Assembly: GCF_022919135.1 (NCBI RefSeq)
Contig: NZ_CP095049.1
Coordinates: 1,926,501-1,990,500 of the forward strand
Direction: 5' to 3'
From: Hymenobacter cellulosivorans
GTDB lineage: Bacteria > Bacteroidota > Bacteroidia > Cytophagales > Hymenobacteraceae
Length of the DNA: 64,000 nt
Part shown: positions 17,445 through 26,643 of the stretch, piece by piece
Layout of the letters: every line of letters begins with the position of its first letter
Position numbering within the stretch: the first letter of the stretch is position 1
The notes under the pieces: model-generated
Database searches by the model: none
Told to the model about the DNA's origin: nothing
What the model saw: the letters and a program-made list of their open reading frames with translations, nothing else
Translations under genes and position numbers: made by a program

Positions 17445-17669
17445 ATGTCTTTCAATCCATCTTCGACTGATCCTAGGGTAGCCCAACAGTTAGAGAATCT
17501 GGCTAACATGGCTGAGCGGGTAGCTACATCAGAATTCAAGAGCAGTTTCCGCAGTTTTGTGCGTACTAAGGCACAGGAGGCGGATTCGTATCTGACTTAC
17601 CGGGATGAACAAGGCCGTTTGGTGCAGGAATGGCCCGGCACGGGCCGGGTTGAAGTGCTGGCAGAGTAG
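17445..17669 (+). CDS. Small protein, candidate antitoxin of the zeta-type module
   Basis: 74 residues from the ATG at 17445; an ATG nine codons earlier is possible. It is mostly helical and charged: PRVAQQLENLANMAERVATS, then a polar middle, then RLVQEWPGTGRVEVLAE. It is not recognisable as a classical epsilon or PezA antitoxin and has no visible helix-turn-helix. It ends 18 bp before the ATG of the zeta-like kinase gene, on the same strand, so the pair is almost certainly co-transcribed. The antitoxin role is inferred only from position, size and the repeats upstream. Confidence 0.6.
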   Translation: MSFNPSSTDPRVAQQLENLANMAERVATSEFKSSFRSFVRTKAQEADSYLTYRDEQGRLVQEWPGTGRVEVLAE

Positions 17670-17687
17670 AAGAGTGTGTCGGCAGCT

Positions 17688-18269
17688 ATGCCCACTGTTT
17701 TCATCCTCGCCGGCCCTAATGGCGCGGGTAAAACGTCACTTTACCAGCATGAGGCCCCAACAGTGCCCCGCTTGAACGGCGACAGCCTGTATCAGCAAGG
17801 CATGCATATTCATGATGTGGAAGCCGAGCTCCGCAAGCAGATGGAGGGGTGGGTTGCTGACATGGCCTCTTTCGTCATTGAAACCAACGCGGCCAGCGAA
17901 CGGGATTATGCCTTGTTCGAGACCCTAAAAAAAGCAGGTTATCGCCTTGAGTGTCGGTATGTGGGTCTGGAATCAGTCCTAGATTGCTTGAAGCGGGTAG
18001 CCCAGCGCGTGGCAGAAGGCGGCCATGATGTTCCGGCAGCCCTCATTCAGCACCGTTACAACAGCAGTTTGTCGCTGCTCAAGCGTAACTACCGCGTATT
18101 CGACCGGCTGCAACTCTACGATAACTCGGAGGCTCAGCCAGAAGAGCTGGTTGACTTTGTGCCGGGCTCACCGCTTGTTGAGCTACAAGCGCTGCCTGAT
18201 TGGGCTTCTGCAGTGGTTAAGCATCTTATTAAGATGGAAGCAGTGTATCAACGACTTCCAAGGAAGTAA
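17688..18269 (+). CDS. Zeta toxin family P-loop kinase
   Basis: 193 residues from the ATG at 17688; a GTG at 17676 would add four residues. Walker A GPNGAGKTS lies at 9-17, an acidic NGDSLY block follows, and FVIETNAASERDY matches the strand before the substrate-binding part. RVAEGGHDVP (107-116) with R123 in QHRY is the basic signature of zeta-like enzymes. Zeta toxins phosphorylate UDP-N-acetylglucosamine and block cell-wall synthesis; stand-alone relatives can have other small-molecule substrates. With the small upstream gene it forms a likely toxin-antitoxin module, convergent with clpB. Confidence 0.85.
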   Translation: MPTVFILAGPNGAGKTSLYQHEAPTVPRLNGDSLYQQGMHIHDVEAELRKQMEGWVADMASFVIETNAASERDYALFETLKKAGYRLECRYVGLESVLDCLKRVAQRVAEGGHDVPAALIQHRYNSSLSLLKRNYRVFDRLQLYDNSEAQPEELVDFVPGSPLVELQALPDWASAVVKHLIKMEAVYQRLPRK

Positions 18270-18319
18270 AGTAGTTAGTCAGCTGCCCAAAAGCTACTGG
18301 CTTATAAGGGTTAAAAAAC

Positions 18320-18354
18320 AAAAGCCCCGCCGACACTCTGTCAGCGGGGCTTTT
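18320..18354. terminator. Bidirectional terminator
   Basis: Stem AAAAGCCCCGC (18320-18330) pairs with GCGGGGCTTTT, between the convergent zeta-like gene and clpB. Confidence 0.85.
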
Positions 18355-18374
18355 CTACGCACTATCAATTCAAC

Positions 18375-20990
18375 TTACACGCCGGGGATTTCCACGTCCA
18401 CGTTCACGAAGCGGATCTGGTCGTCTTCCAGCACGGCTTCCACCACGGCGTCCTTGGTCACGCGGCCCGAGAGGATGTCTTTCGACAACTCGTTGAGCAC
18501 GAGGCGCTGCAGTACACGCTTCAAGGGGCGGGCCCCAAACTGCGGGTCGAAGCCCTGCTCGCCTAGGTAGCTGAGCACTTCGTCGGTAGCTTCGAGGCGG
18601 ATGCCGGCTTCTTCCAGGCGCTGCTGAATCTGCTTGAACTGGATGTCGACAATCTTGCGAATCTCCTTGCGCTTGAGGGGCTGGAACATCACGATTTCGT
18701 CGATGCGGTTCAGGAACTCGGGGCGCATGTGGCCTTTCAGACGCTCGACTACTTCCTCGCGGGTGCGGTCTACCACCTCGTCGTGGTTGTATTCATTGAG
18801 CTCCTTGAAATTCTTCTGAATGATGTCGGCGCCCGTGTTGGAGGTCATGATGATGATGGTGTTCTTGAAGTTCGCCACCCGGCCTTTGTTGTCGGTGAGG
18901 CGGCCGTCGTCGAGCACCTGCAGCAGGATGTTGAACACGTCGGGGTGGGCCTTCTCGATTTCGTCGAGCAGGATGACCGAGTAGGGCTTGCGGCGCACGG
19001 CCTCGGTCAATTGGCCGCCCTCGTCGTAGCCTACGTAGCCGGGAGGCGCCCCGATGAGGCGGGACACGGCGTGGCGCTCCTGATACTCGCTCATGTCGAT
19101 GCGGACCATGCTGTTCTCATCGTTGAACAGGTACTCGGCCAGGGCTTTAGCTAGCTCGGTTTTCCCCACGCCGGTAGTGCCCAGGAAGATGAATGAGCCG
19201 ATGGGGCGCTTGGGGTCCTGCAAGCCGGCGCGGGAGCGGCGCACGGCATCACTGATGGCGGCAATGGCCTCACTCTGCCCGGCCACGCGCTTGCCCAGCT
19301 CACCTTCGAGGTTGAGCAGCTTCTCGCGGTCCGACTGCAGCATCTTGCTGACCGGAATGCCGGTCCACTTGGCTACTACCTCGGCAATGTCCTCGTGGGT
19401 AACGACCTCTTGGAGCATGGAGCCGCCGTCCTTGTTGGCGTTGGCTTCTTCCTGCAGGGTTTTGAGCTTGGCTTCGGCTTCCTGAATCTTGCCGTAGCGC
19501 AGCTCAGCCACCCGGCCGTAGTCGCCCTGGCGCTCGGCCTGCTCGGCTTCGACTTTGAACCGCTCAATGGCTTCCTTCTGCTCCTGGATGTTGGTCAGGA
19601 CGGACTTCTCGTTTTCCCACTGGGCTTTGAGCGTGTCGCGCTTGGCGGTTAGCTCGGCCAGGTCCTTGTTGAGCACGTTTTCCCGGTCCACGTTTTCCTC
19701 GCGGCGGATGGCTTCGCGCTCAATTTCGAGCTGCATGATGCGGCGCTGCACTTCGTCGAGCTCCACGGGCATGGAGTTGAGCTCGATGCGGAGCTTGGCG
19801 GCGGCCTCGTCCATGAGGTCGATGGCCTTGTCGGGCAGGAACCGGTCGGTGATGTAGCGGCTGCTCAGCTCCACGGCGGCAATAACGGCGTCGTCGGTGA
19901 TGCGCACGCCGTGGTGCAGCTCGTACTTCTCCTTGATGCCGCGCATAATGCTGATGGCGTCCTCAATGGTAGGCTCATCGACCATCACGGCCTGGAAACG
20001 GCGCTCCAGGGCCTTGTCCTTCTCGATGTACTTCTGATACTCCTTGAGGGTGGTAGCGCCGATGGAGTGCAGCTCGCCGCGGGCCAGGGCGGGCTTGAGC
20101 AGGTTGGCGGCATCCATGGCGCCTTCGCCACCGCCGCCGGCCCCAATCAGGGTGTGCATCTCGTCGATGAACAGGATGATCTGGCCTTCGGAGTCGGTGA
20201 CTTCCTTGATGACGGACTTGAGGCGCTCCTCGAACTCGCCCTTGTACTTGGCCCCGGCAATGAGCAGGCCCATGTCGAGCGACATGATGATTTTGTCCTG
20301 GAGGTTTTCGGGCACGTCGCCGGCCACGATGCGCTGGGCCAGGCCCTCGACAATGGCGGTTTTGCCGACGCCGGGCTCCCCGAGCAGGACGGGGTTGTTC
20401 TTGGTGCGGCGGCTCAGAATCTGGAGGACGCGGCGAATTTCCTCGTCGCGGCCGATGACGGGGTCCATCTTGCCGGTGCGCACCTGCTCGTTGAGGTTGC
20501 GGGCGTAGCGGTTGAGGCTCTGGTACTGGTCTTCGGCGGTCTGGGACGTGACCTTGCGGCCCCCGCGCAGCTCCTTGATGGCGGCTTTGAGGTCTTTCTC
20601 GTTGAAGCCGGTGTCTTTGAGCAGGGTGGCGGTGGCGTCGTTGCCGCCGAGCAGGCCCAGCAGCAGGTGTTCTACCGACACGTATTCATCGTCGAACTCC
20701 TTGAGGAAGCCGGTGGCGCGCTGCAGAGCGGCGGCGGCTTCGTTGGAGAGGTAGGGGGAGCCGCCGCTTACTTTGGGGTAGCCGGCGACGATGGTATCGA
20801 GGCGGGGCGTGAGGATGTTGAGGTTGACGCCCAGCTTCTTGGCCAGAAACGAGAGGACGTTCTCGTCGCTCTGGAAGAGGCCCTTCAGCAGGTGGCCGGT
20901 GTCGATGGCCTGCTGCTGGTTGCCCCCGGCAATTTCAGTGGCCTTCTGCACGGCCTCCTGTGCCTTGATGGTATAATTATTAAAGTTCAT
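18375..20990 (-). CDS. clpB: ClpB ATP-dependent disaggregase
   Basis: 871 residues, the usual length for ClpB. In order: N-terminal Clp-N repeats (about 1-145), first AAA+ domain with Walker [10 protein letters not shown] near residue 205 and Walker B FIDEMHTL, the long coiled-coil middle domain (about 400-525) that separates ClpB from ClpA/ClpC, second AAA+ domain with GTTGVGKTE near 605 and LLDEIEKAH, and the C-terminal D2-small domain. It cooperates with DnaK to rescue aggregated protein in the cytoplasm. No CIRCE element was seen upstream. A decayed copy of its 3' end lies at 14842. Confidence 0.98.
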   Translation of the reverse strand: MNFNNYTIKAQEAVQKATEIAGGNQQQAIDTGHLLKGLFQSDENVLSFLAKKLGVNLNILTPRLDTIVAGYPKVSGGSPYLSNEAAAALQRATGFLKEFDDEYVSVEHLLLGLLGGNDATATLLKDTGFNEKDLKAAIKELRGGRKVTSQTAEDQYQSLNRYARNLNEQVRTGKMDPVIGRDEEIRRVLQILSRRTKNNPVLLGEPGVGKTAIVEGLAQRIVAGDVPENLQDKIIMSLDMGLLIAGAKYKGEFEERLKSVIKEVTDSEGQIILFIDEMHTLIGAGGGGEGAMDAANLLKPALARGELHSIGATTLKEYQKYIEKDKALERRFQAVMVDEPTIEDAISIMRGIKEKYELHHGVRITDDAVIAAVELSSRYITDRFLPDKAIDLMDEAAAKLRIELNSMPVELDEVQRRIMQLEIEREAIRREENVDRENVLNKDLAELTAKRDTLKAQWENEKSVLTNIQEQKEAIERFKVEAEQAERQGDYGRVAELRYGKIQEAEAKLKTLQEEANANKDGGSMLQEVVTHEDIAEVVAKWTGIPVSKMLQSDREKLLNLEGELGKRVAGQSEAIAAISDAVRRSRAGLQDPKRPIGSFIFLGTTGVGKTELAKALAEYLFNDENSMVRIDMSEYQERHAVSRLIGAPPGYVGYDEGGQLTEAVRRKPYSVILLDEIEKAHPDVFNILLQVLDDGRLTDNKGRVANFKNTIIIMTSNTGADIIQKNFKELNEYNHDEVVDRTREEVVERLKGHMRPEFLNRIDEIVMFQPLKRKEIRKIVDIQFKQIQQRLEEAGIRLEATDEVLSYLGEQGFDPQFGARPLKRVLQRLVLNELSKDILSGRVTKDAVVEAVLEDDQIRFVNVDVEIPGV

Positions 20991-21151
20991 GGCTTGCTGA
21001 GTCTTAGGTAGGCTTCGGGTTAGGAAGTTCTACGATGGGACTAGCAAACGGGGTGCAGAAGTGGTTTTGCTGACGTTTTGGCGGGGTTTAGGGTTGAATC
21101 AATTATTGGATATGACAATTTTTCCATGTATGTAATCATGATTTTATCATT

Positions 21152-22726
21152 TCAACTGTCTGTGGTAGGAGAATTAGTCGATTTCCTCCTTGAGAGCTCA
21201 AAAGCTTTTTCCAGCACTTCACTTTCGTCTTTAATAGAAGGATTGATAGGAATAGTAAGTATTTCAGTAGGCGTAGTGCCTGAAGCTATTATATCAATAG
21301 CTCTACGTGTACCCAAGAAACTATTTTCTATTCTAATCCAATCGTGTCTATATTTTTCTACAAACTGCTCTAGTATCATGACTTTGCACTTTGTACTCCT
21401 GCGCCAAAATACTACATAATTATTTCCAGTCTTTTTAACTTGATCGATATCGCACTGTAATTCAAGTACGCTTTCATATATTTTCTTTAGAGTAATGCCC
21501 TCCTCAGTGTGCTCAAAGAAAACCGTACTTGGTTTAATATAGAGTGTAGGATTTGCTGATGAGTCGTAATCATTTCCATCAATGATAGCAGTTACAACGA
21601 TTTTTGAAAATACACCTTCGCTAGTGCTGTATGAGAACTCTGCTTCTTCTTTGTATTTAGAGAGAAATTCGCGTAAAGCCTCTGATTTAACACTTAGCGG
21701 ATGATCCGCTTCTAAGAAATACGTATAATTGGGGTGAGCTCCTGAATGATTTATTAATAAGCTCTCTGGCTGTGCGGGCTTGTGAATGTTCTCAAATGAT
21801 ATTTTTAAGGGTTCTTCCGCATGGATTATGAACATCACGTGAGAGGTTAAAGAATACGACTTCTCAACATATCTAATTATAGGGCGCATGTCCTTTTGCA
21901 TCCAATCCCCTTTGCTTTTTTCATTAGTCAAAAATATCGAGTCGGAATTATTGTTTTTCATAAATTTAATAATCTCATGAAAGATAATATAATCTCCATA
22001 TGGATAGTCCTTTTTTCCAAAATCGCCACTGCCTGGAAAAACATTCTTCCACTTCTCACCTTCTTTAGCATTGGTTAATAAGGTAGCTAACTCATTGTAT
22101 TGTTTCTCTAGTAACTTTATTTCATTCGCGCTTAATGGTTCTAGCAAATGAAATTGTGAGCACAGTTCGAGTAACTCATCTACCACTTCAATGTCTTTAT
22201 ATCCTGCCCTTGAGTCGTTGACGGCCTTTTTGACTTTTTCGTCTATCTCCTTATCACCAATAAGTTTATCTAATCCTTTCGCAATATTGTCTAATTCATT
22301 CCATAGTTCAGGGAAGTCATTTGATAAAATCTTTTTTTTAGATTCCAAATAGGAGCTATATTTTTGTTTGATATTGTTGCGTGTGGTAATAAAATCAGTA
22401 TGAATTTGGTTTAAAGGATTGAACAAATCCTTTTCAATTACTCCTAGGCGGTTGCTTAAGAATTCTACTTGTACTCGATAAGGTAAGTAAATTCTTTCAA
22501 TATTTGCTTGAAAAAACTTTAATAGTTTGGCCTTCTCGCTTTTAGACATGCCATAATAATCTAGTAAGACATTGGTGTCTAAGAACAAAAATTCAAATTC
22601 GTCTTTGAGTATAACTGCTTGTGGAAATCTATCCGCAAATACACTCAAAGCTGCTCTGCTTTCGCCGATGGTTAGATCTTTGTCCGACTTGAAGCTAAAT
22701 GCGCTATTTATTTCTATTGGTGGCAT
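21152..22726 (-). CDS. PIN-like domain protein in AT-rich DNA
   Basis: 524 residues. The N-terminal third resembles PIN-like nuclease domains: FEFLFLDTNVLLDYYGM with Asp50, PYRVQVEFLSNR with Glu88, and further on YPYGDYIIFHEI and SDSIFLTNEKSKGDW, which supply more acidic residues. A helical insert with many Lys/Glu lies between (about 95-240). The C-terminal half (about 330-524) is not recognised. PIN-fold proteins usually cut RNA; this long form might belong to a defence or stress system, but no partner is adjacent. The DNA is far more AT-rich than its surroundings and the codon use differs, which points to recent transfer. Confidence 0.65.
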   Translation of the reverse strand: MPPIEINSAFSFKSDKDLTIGESRAALSVFADRFPQAVILKDEFEFLFLDTNVLLDYYGMSKSEKAKLLKFFQANIERIYLPYRVQVEFLSNRLGVIEKDLFNPLNQIHTDFITTRNNIKQKYSSYLESKKKILSNDFPELWNELDNIAKGLDKLIGDKEIDEKVKKAVNDSRAGYKDIEVVDELLELCSQFHLLEPLSANEIKLLEKQYNELATLLTNAKEGEKWKNVFPGSGDFGKKDYPYGDYIIFHEIIKFMKNNNSDSIFLTNEKSKGDWMQKDMRPIIRYVEKSYSLTSHVMFIIHAEEPLKISFENIHKPAQPESLLINHSGAHPNYTYFLEADHPLSVKSEALREFLSKYKEEAEFSYSTSEGVFSKIVVTAIIDGNDYDSSANPTLYIKPSTVFFEHTEEGITLKKIYESVLELQCDIDQVKKTGNNYVVFWRRSTKCKVMILEQFVEKYRHDWIRIENSFLGTRRAIDIIASGTTPTEILTIPINPSIKDESEVLEKAFELSRRKSTNSPTTDS

Positions 22727-22904
22727 CTTTCTTTTTTATGAATTGTATTTTGAATCGAAGCAAACTACACAAAAACTGCCGTTTCTTAACCGACAGGTGA
22801 ATATTGCTGTGTGAGGTTCGTTTGGGCATGGAAAGATTGCAGCGAAGCGCAAGAGGTCCTTCGTTCCGCTTCGCTGCACTCAGGATGACAGGGGGAGAGG
22901 GAAG

Positions 22905-23198
22905 TTACTGGGGTTTGGTTGGGGGTTCTTCGGTGCCGCCTTGCTGTTTGCCGGGGCGGTCGATGACTTGGCGGGCGGCGGTGAGGCGGTGGTAGAAGGC
23001 GGGGGCGGAGCGGGCGTATTTGCGCAAGCTGCGGTCGAGGCGGTCTTCGAGCAGGGTGGCGAGCTGGCTGAACTGCTCCTGGATGAGGATGCGGGCGGCT
23101 TTGCCTTCGGTGACTTGCTGGCGCGGGTCGTTTTTGGTGCCGGTGAAGGCAGTGAGGGCGTTGCGTAGCTCTTGAAGGCGGGCGGGATTTACCGCCAA
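22905..23198 (-). pseudogene. Truncated remnant of a helical protein (copy A)
   Basis: The frame encodes about 97 residues (RQQVTEGKAARILIQEQFSQ, then LATLLEDRLDRSLRKYARS) but has no ATG: it opens with TTG three codons after a stop and overlaps the end of the lipoprotein gene. It looks like the C-terminal domain of a longer Bacteroidota protein, ending AFYHRLTAARQVIDRP. A second, shorter version lies at 23797 on the same strand. It is best read as a fragment, although expression through coupling to the upstream lipoprotein gene is possible. Confidence 0.5.
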
Positions 23199-23668
23199 CT
23201 CAGCTCAGGGTACTTCAGGGTATCGGCGGGCCAGTTGAAGGTACGGGTGCAGTTGGCTTCGGCCGTGACGGTGTCGGCTGGTAGCTCGAAGACGCGGTAC
23301 GTACGGGTACCATTGGCGTCGAAGGGCGAGTAGACGGGCTTGCGGAAATACAGAATCACCTCCATATTCGTGACGCAGCCCGGATACAGCGTCTTTCGCA
23401 TATGCGGCTCAGTGAAGACGTGCGCAATACGCTCGGTAGCCGAGATGTCGGAGTAGACCTGATTGAATGTCTGCTGAGAGATGCCCGGTCCATTTTTGTC
23501 GGGGTATAATGTGCGGGTGTTCAGCGCAACAGACTTAAGACGGGCGTCGCCCCCGTTGTTGAAGAAGTAACCAACCGTAAAATCTTTCTTAGGCTCGGGT
23601 TGCGGGTTAGTTTCCTTCTTGTCGCAGCCCGTCAGGGCGAGGCTAAGGGCATAGAGGTAATAGCGCAT
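23189..23668 (-). CDS. Lipoprotein of unknown function
   Basis: 159 residues from the ATG at 23668. The signal MRYYLYALSLALTGC places the lipid-modified Cys at residue 15, followed by an acidic/Lys linker. The mature part has two Cys (YPGCVTNMEV and EANCTRTFNW) that may form a disulphide, and beta-rich segments such as NMEVILYFRKPVYSPFDANG. No family recognised. It is bracketed by two related decayed fragments in the same orientation, so it sits inside a rearranged stretch. Confidence 0.6.
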   Translation of the reverse strand: MRYYLYALSLALTGCDKKETNPQPEPKKDFTVGYFFNNGGDARLKSVALNTRTLYPDKNGPGISQQTFNQVYSDISATERIAHVFTEPHMRKTLYPGCVTNMEVILYFRKPVYSPFDANGTRTYRVFELPADTVTAEANCTRTFNWPADTLKYPELSWR

Positions 23669-23796
23669 TGAAATGGGCTAAGGAGAATAATAAATAGGCA
23701 AAACGGTGCCGCAATGATACTACGCTGGGACTTATTATGTGCACCGTTGATAAGCGTCAGGATAAATTAATACAAAGTGCGGTAGCCACCGATGCT

Positions 23797-23997
23797 CTAG
23801 CTTCGAGCTGGCTTCTGATCATCTTCGTCCTGTTGGATGCCGAGGCGGGTGTCCTTGCGCAGACTGCGGTCGAGGTGGTATTTGAGCAAGGTAGTAAGCT
23901 GGCTGAACTGCTTCCTGCAAAGAATGTCGGCGGCTATTCCCTCGGTGGTTTGCTGGCGGGGGCCTTTGGGTACCGCTAACGACAGCGAGGACATCAT
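23797..23997 (-). pseudogene. Truncated remnant of a helical protein (copy B)
   Basis: The frame encodes PRQQTTEGIAADILCRKQFS and then QLTTLLKYHLDRSLRKDTR, clearly related to copy A at 22905. The DNA is also alike (about 23021-23125 against 23856-23965). It ends differently, in a Gln/Asp-rich tail, and lacks the AFYHRLTAARQVID end. It is read as a degenerate duplicate. Confidence 0.5.
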
Positions 23998-24376
23998 TCA
24001 GCTTATGGAGGCAGACGGGAGCAATGATAGGGGTTACACCCGGAACGACTGAAATCAGGGCAGAGTCGTTTGGTCTACAGTCGAGATTTTGGGCAGATTT
24101 TCGGCTTAAGCAGCGCGGCTAGGAAAGTGACCGAGCTAGGCTATCAGGTGCAGAAAACGAAGTATGAGTTATATGAATATGACTTTTTGACTGAAAATTT
24201 GAAACATAACTGGGGCAATAAATGTCTTTTTGACTGAGTGGGTCCGTAGCAAGGGTTTCCCACTTTATGTCTAAGGTATTGTTTGATACCTTTCGGTGAT
24301 GCTTTTGCGTCGCCCTTTACACCAGTAGTACTAGCGGGGCACATGTGCAGCTTCTATTACCACGCCGCTCTTTTTT
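23998..24376. other. Intergenic region upstream of the GAF gene
   Basis: About 380 bp, moderately AT-rich. No credible ORF, RNA or promoter consensus was found. It probably contains more decayed sequence from the neighbouring duplication. Confidence 0.45.
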
Positions 24377-24883
24377 ATGGCTTCTCTTTCTACTATGCAG
24401 GCTATTATGCAGGATGCGTCGATGCAGCGCGAAATAGCTGAGTTCACTGCTCTACTCCAGCAGCAGGGCATTAACGGGGGGCTTAGCTACCTGAATGGTC
24501 GGACGCCCCACCGGTATACCGGCATTTTCAAGTTCGACGGGGATACGCTCCGCAACCTGGCGCTGTATGACCGGTACCAGCCGACCTCAACCAAGGGCGG
24601 TGATGCGCCGATGGAGGCAACGTATTGCTCGTTGGTAGGCCGGCAGGAGGCTCCCCTGGAAATCAACGACGCTCTGGTTGATGCCCGCGTTAAAGGAGTA
24701 ATTGATACGCCCGTGGTATCCTATTGTGGCGTACTCATTCGGGATGAGCAGGGCAAGGCCTTCGGCACCCTCTGCCACTACGATATGCAGCGCTGCGAGG
24801 AGCGCACCACCGATTTGCCGCTGCTGCAGGCCGCAGCCAGCTTGCTGTATAAGCAATGGCTGCAAACCGGCGGGAGCGTGTAG
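24377..24883 (+). CDS. GAF domain protein
   Basis: 168 residues made of one GAF domain with little else. The typical pattern is visible: LNGRTPHRYTGIFKFDGDTL, a SLVGRQEAPLEINDA segment, and the late strand YCGVLIRDEQGKAFGTLCHY, followed by a helix with QAAASLLYKQWL. GAF domains bind small ligands or sense redox state; there is no attached kinase, cyclase or DNA-binding part, so this would have to act through a partner. Two Cys (CGV, TLCHYD) might make it redox-sensitive, which is only a guess. It stands alone before a bidirectional terminator. Confidence 0.75.
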   Translation: MASLSTMQAIMQDASMQREIAEFTALLQQQGINGGLSYLNGRTPHRYTGIFKFDGDTLRNLALYDRYQPTSTKGGDAPMEATYCSLVGRQEAPLEINDALVDARVKGVIDTPVVSYCGVLIRDEQGKAFGTLCHYDMQRCEERTTDLPLLQAAASLLYKQWLQTGGSV

Positions 24884-24995
24884 GGCTTGGCAGGCGGTGA
24901 AGTGGAGGTTATACCTCGATTGAGGCCGGCTAACGAGCTACGCAGCTTTTGCCCTGAATAGATACACGAGTAGCGCCCGAACAGCTAAACAAACG

Positions 24996-25032
24996 ACAAA
25001 GCCCTTTCCTACTTGCGCGGGAAAGGGCTTTG
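24996..25032. terminator. Bidirectional terminator
   Basis: Stem ACAAAGCCCTTTCC (24996-25009) pairs with GGAAAGGGCTTTGT, between the convergent GAF and DUF808 genes. Confidence 0.85.
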
Positions 25033-25074
25033 TGCGTTGAAGGGGCCGCACGTAGCACCGGAAGAACACGCCGC

Positions 25075-25998
25075 TTATTTATCCTTGCCGAGCACCTTTT
25101 TGACCAGCAGTACCAGCTTTTCGACTACAAAACCGATGATTAAGCCGGCTATGGCGCAGACCAGCACCTTGGCCAGCCAGCCCAGGGCGGGGATATTGGC
25201 TAGGGCCAGTTCCAGTTCGTGCAGCAGGTGGGCGGTGAAGGGAATGCCGTGGAGGATGATTTCGGCCCCGACCCAGAGCATGGCGGCGGTGCCCACGTAG
25301 CTGAGGATGCTCAGGAAGCGGGGCATGAACTTGACGAGGCCGCGGCCGAATTTGCGCGTGGCAGGGCCGTATTTTTCCTGGGCCAGGTGGACGCCGATAT
25401 CGTCGGCTTTCACGATGAGGCCCACGAAGCCGTAGACGGCCACGGTGATGAAGACGGCCACGGCCAGCATGACGGCAATCTGGTTGATGACGGGCTGGCC
25501 GGTGACCTGACTGTAGGCAATGGCCATGATTTCGGCCGAGAGGATAATATCGGTGCGCACGGCGCTGGCTACCCGTTCCTCTTCTAATTCCTCGGGGGTA
25601 ATGGTTTGGACCTGGTCACTTTCCACGTCCACGTCGTGGTGGGGGCTGAACATGGAGTGGACCTTTTCGTAGCCCTCGAAGCAGAGGTAGGCCCCGCCCA
25701 GCATGAGGATGGGCGTAATGGCCCAGGGCGCAAAGTAGCCCAACAGCAGGGCCGCCGGACTCAGAATCAGAATTTTATTGACCAGGGACTTTTTGGCAAT
25801 CCGGTAGATGATGGACAGCTCCCGGGAAGGGTCGAGGCCGACGACGTACTTGGGAGTCACGGCCGTGTCGTCGATGACGATGCCGGAAACCTTGCCGGTG
25901 GTTTTGGCGACCTGAGCCGGTACGTCGTCCAGGCTGGCCGCGCTTACTTTGACCAGAGCGGAAATGTCATCTAAGAGCGCAAAAAAACCTGAAGCCAT
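25075..25998 (-). CDS. DUF808 family inner-membrane protein
   Basis: 307 residues from the ATG at 25998 (MASGFFALLDDISALVKVSA), the usual start and length of the family that includes E. coli YedI. The conserved opening is followed by KTTGKVSGIVIDDTAVTP and then about six membrane segments, with ILMLGGAYLCFEGYEKV and the polar EELEEERVASAVRTDIILSA between them. The function is unknown; it has been suggested to be a transporter-like protein. The frame extends 21 codons upstream, but that part does not resemble the family. Confidence 0.85.
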   Translation of the reverse strand: MASGFFALLDDISALVKVSAASLDDVPAQVAKTTGKVSGIVIDDTAVTPKYVVGLDPSRELSIIYRIAKKSLVNKILILSPAALLLGYFAPWAITPILMLGGAYLCFEGYEKVHSMFSPHHDVDVESDQVQTITPEELEEERVASAVRTDIILSAEIMAIAYSQVTGQPVINQIAVMLAVAVFITVAVYGFVGLIVKADDIGVHLAQEKYGPATRKFGRGLVKFMPRFLSILSYVGTAAMLWVGAEIILHGIPFTAHLLHELELALANIPALGWLAKVLVCAIAGLIIGFVVEKLVLLVKKVLGKDK

Positions 25999-26150
25999 AC
26001 TCGTTGTGTTCGTTACTCGATTTTCGTTTTGGGGAGGCTGATGCGTTTTTGCGCAGCTCAACCTGGACGCAAGTTATAGCCGTTGCGCGAACGGGCCCTG
26101 CCGCCTTATACGGGCGCAGCCGGTAACTGCCGGGGTGGAGCGGCTATTTG

Positions 26151-26537
26151 CTACGGAGCCGCCGGTTCGGAAGCGCGGGCCGGGTCGTCGGGGCGCTTGT
26201 GACCCACAATGACTTCGTGGTGAAAGTAGCCCCAGTCGCTCATGGCCTGCACGACGGGCAGCAGGGTGCGGCTGTGGGCCGTGCAGGCGTATTCGACGGT
26301 GATGGGGCGGGTATCGAGGACGGTGCGCGTGACGAGCTGGTGCTGCTCCAGATCCTGGAGCTCCTTGGTCAGGATGCGGGGCGTGATGCCGATTTCGCGG
26401 CTTAGCTCCCGGAAGCGGAAAGGGCGCACGAAGAGGGCCGCCAGGATAACAAGCTTCCAGCGGCCACTGACGACGTCGAGCGTGTCGCGCACGGCCTGGT
26501 ACTGACTTTTGGGGCCGTTGCCGGGGCAGGATTGCAT
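26151..26537 (-). CDS. HxlR family transcriptional regulator
   Basis: 128 residues with the HxlR winged-helix order: a Cys near the N-terminus (SCPGNG), VVSGRWKLVILAALFVRPFR, FRELSREIGITPRILTKELQ, DLEQHQLVTRTVLDTRPITV and EYACTAHSRTLLPVVQAMSDW. Members often sense aldehydes, quinones or thiol stress through that N-terminal Cys. It is divergent from the NAD(P)-binding protein gene at 26644, and the 105-bp gap holds a symmetric element with a -7 box on each strand. This makes it the likely regulator of that gene and of itself. Confidence 0.9.
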   Translation of the reverse strand: MQSCPGNGPKSQYQAVRDTLDVVSGRWKLVILAALFVRPFRFRELSREIGITPRILTKELQDLEQHQLVTRTVLDTRPITVEYACTAHSRTLLPVVQAMSDWGYFHHEVIVGHKRPDDPARASEPAAP

Positions 26538-26582
26538 GGGATGGTTGTGTGGAGGGAACCGGTATTCAAAAAGGAACTGGTA

Positions 26583-26614
26583 GCAAACCTAGCACAAGCG
26601 GCCGATAGGTTTGC
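26583..26614. promoter_or_regulatory. Symmetric divergent promoter/operator
   Basis: GCAAACCTA (26583-26591) and TAGGTTTGC (26606-26614) are perfect 9-bp inverted arms with a 14-bp spacer. Each arm contains TAGGTTTG on its outward-facing strand, which fits the -7 consensus TAnnTTTG for both divergent genes. No -33 TTG is well placed for either, which would suit regulated promoters. Confidence 0.6.
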
Positions 26615-26643
26615 GGCTCGTATCACCGATTTGACTTTTCGCA

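Noticed and set aside
19911-21011. 366-codon open frame opposite clpB
   Set aside because: It is the antisense shadow of the clpB coding sequence; GC-rich codons keep the opposite frame open and the translation is low-complexity.
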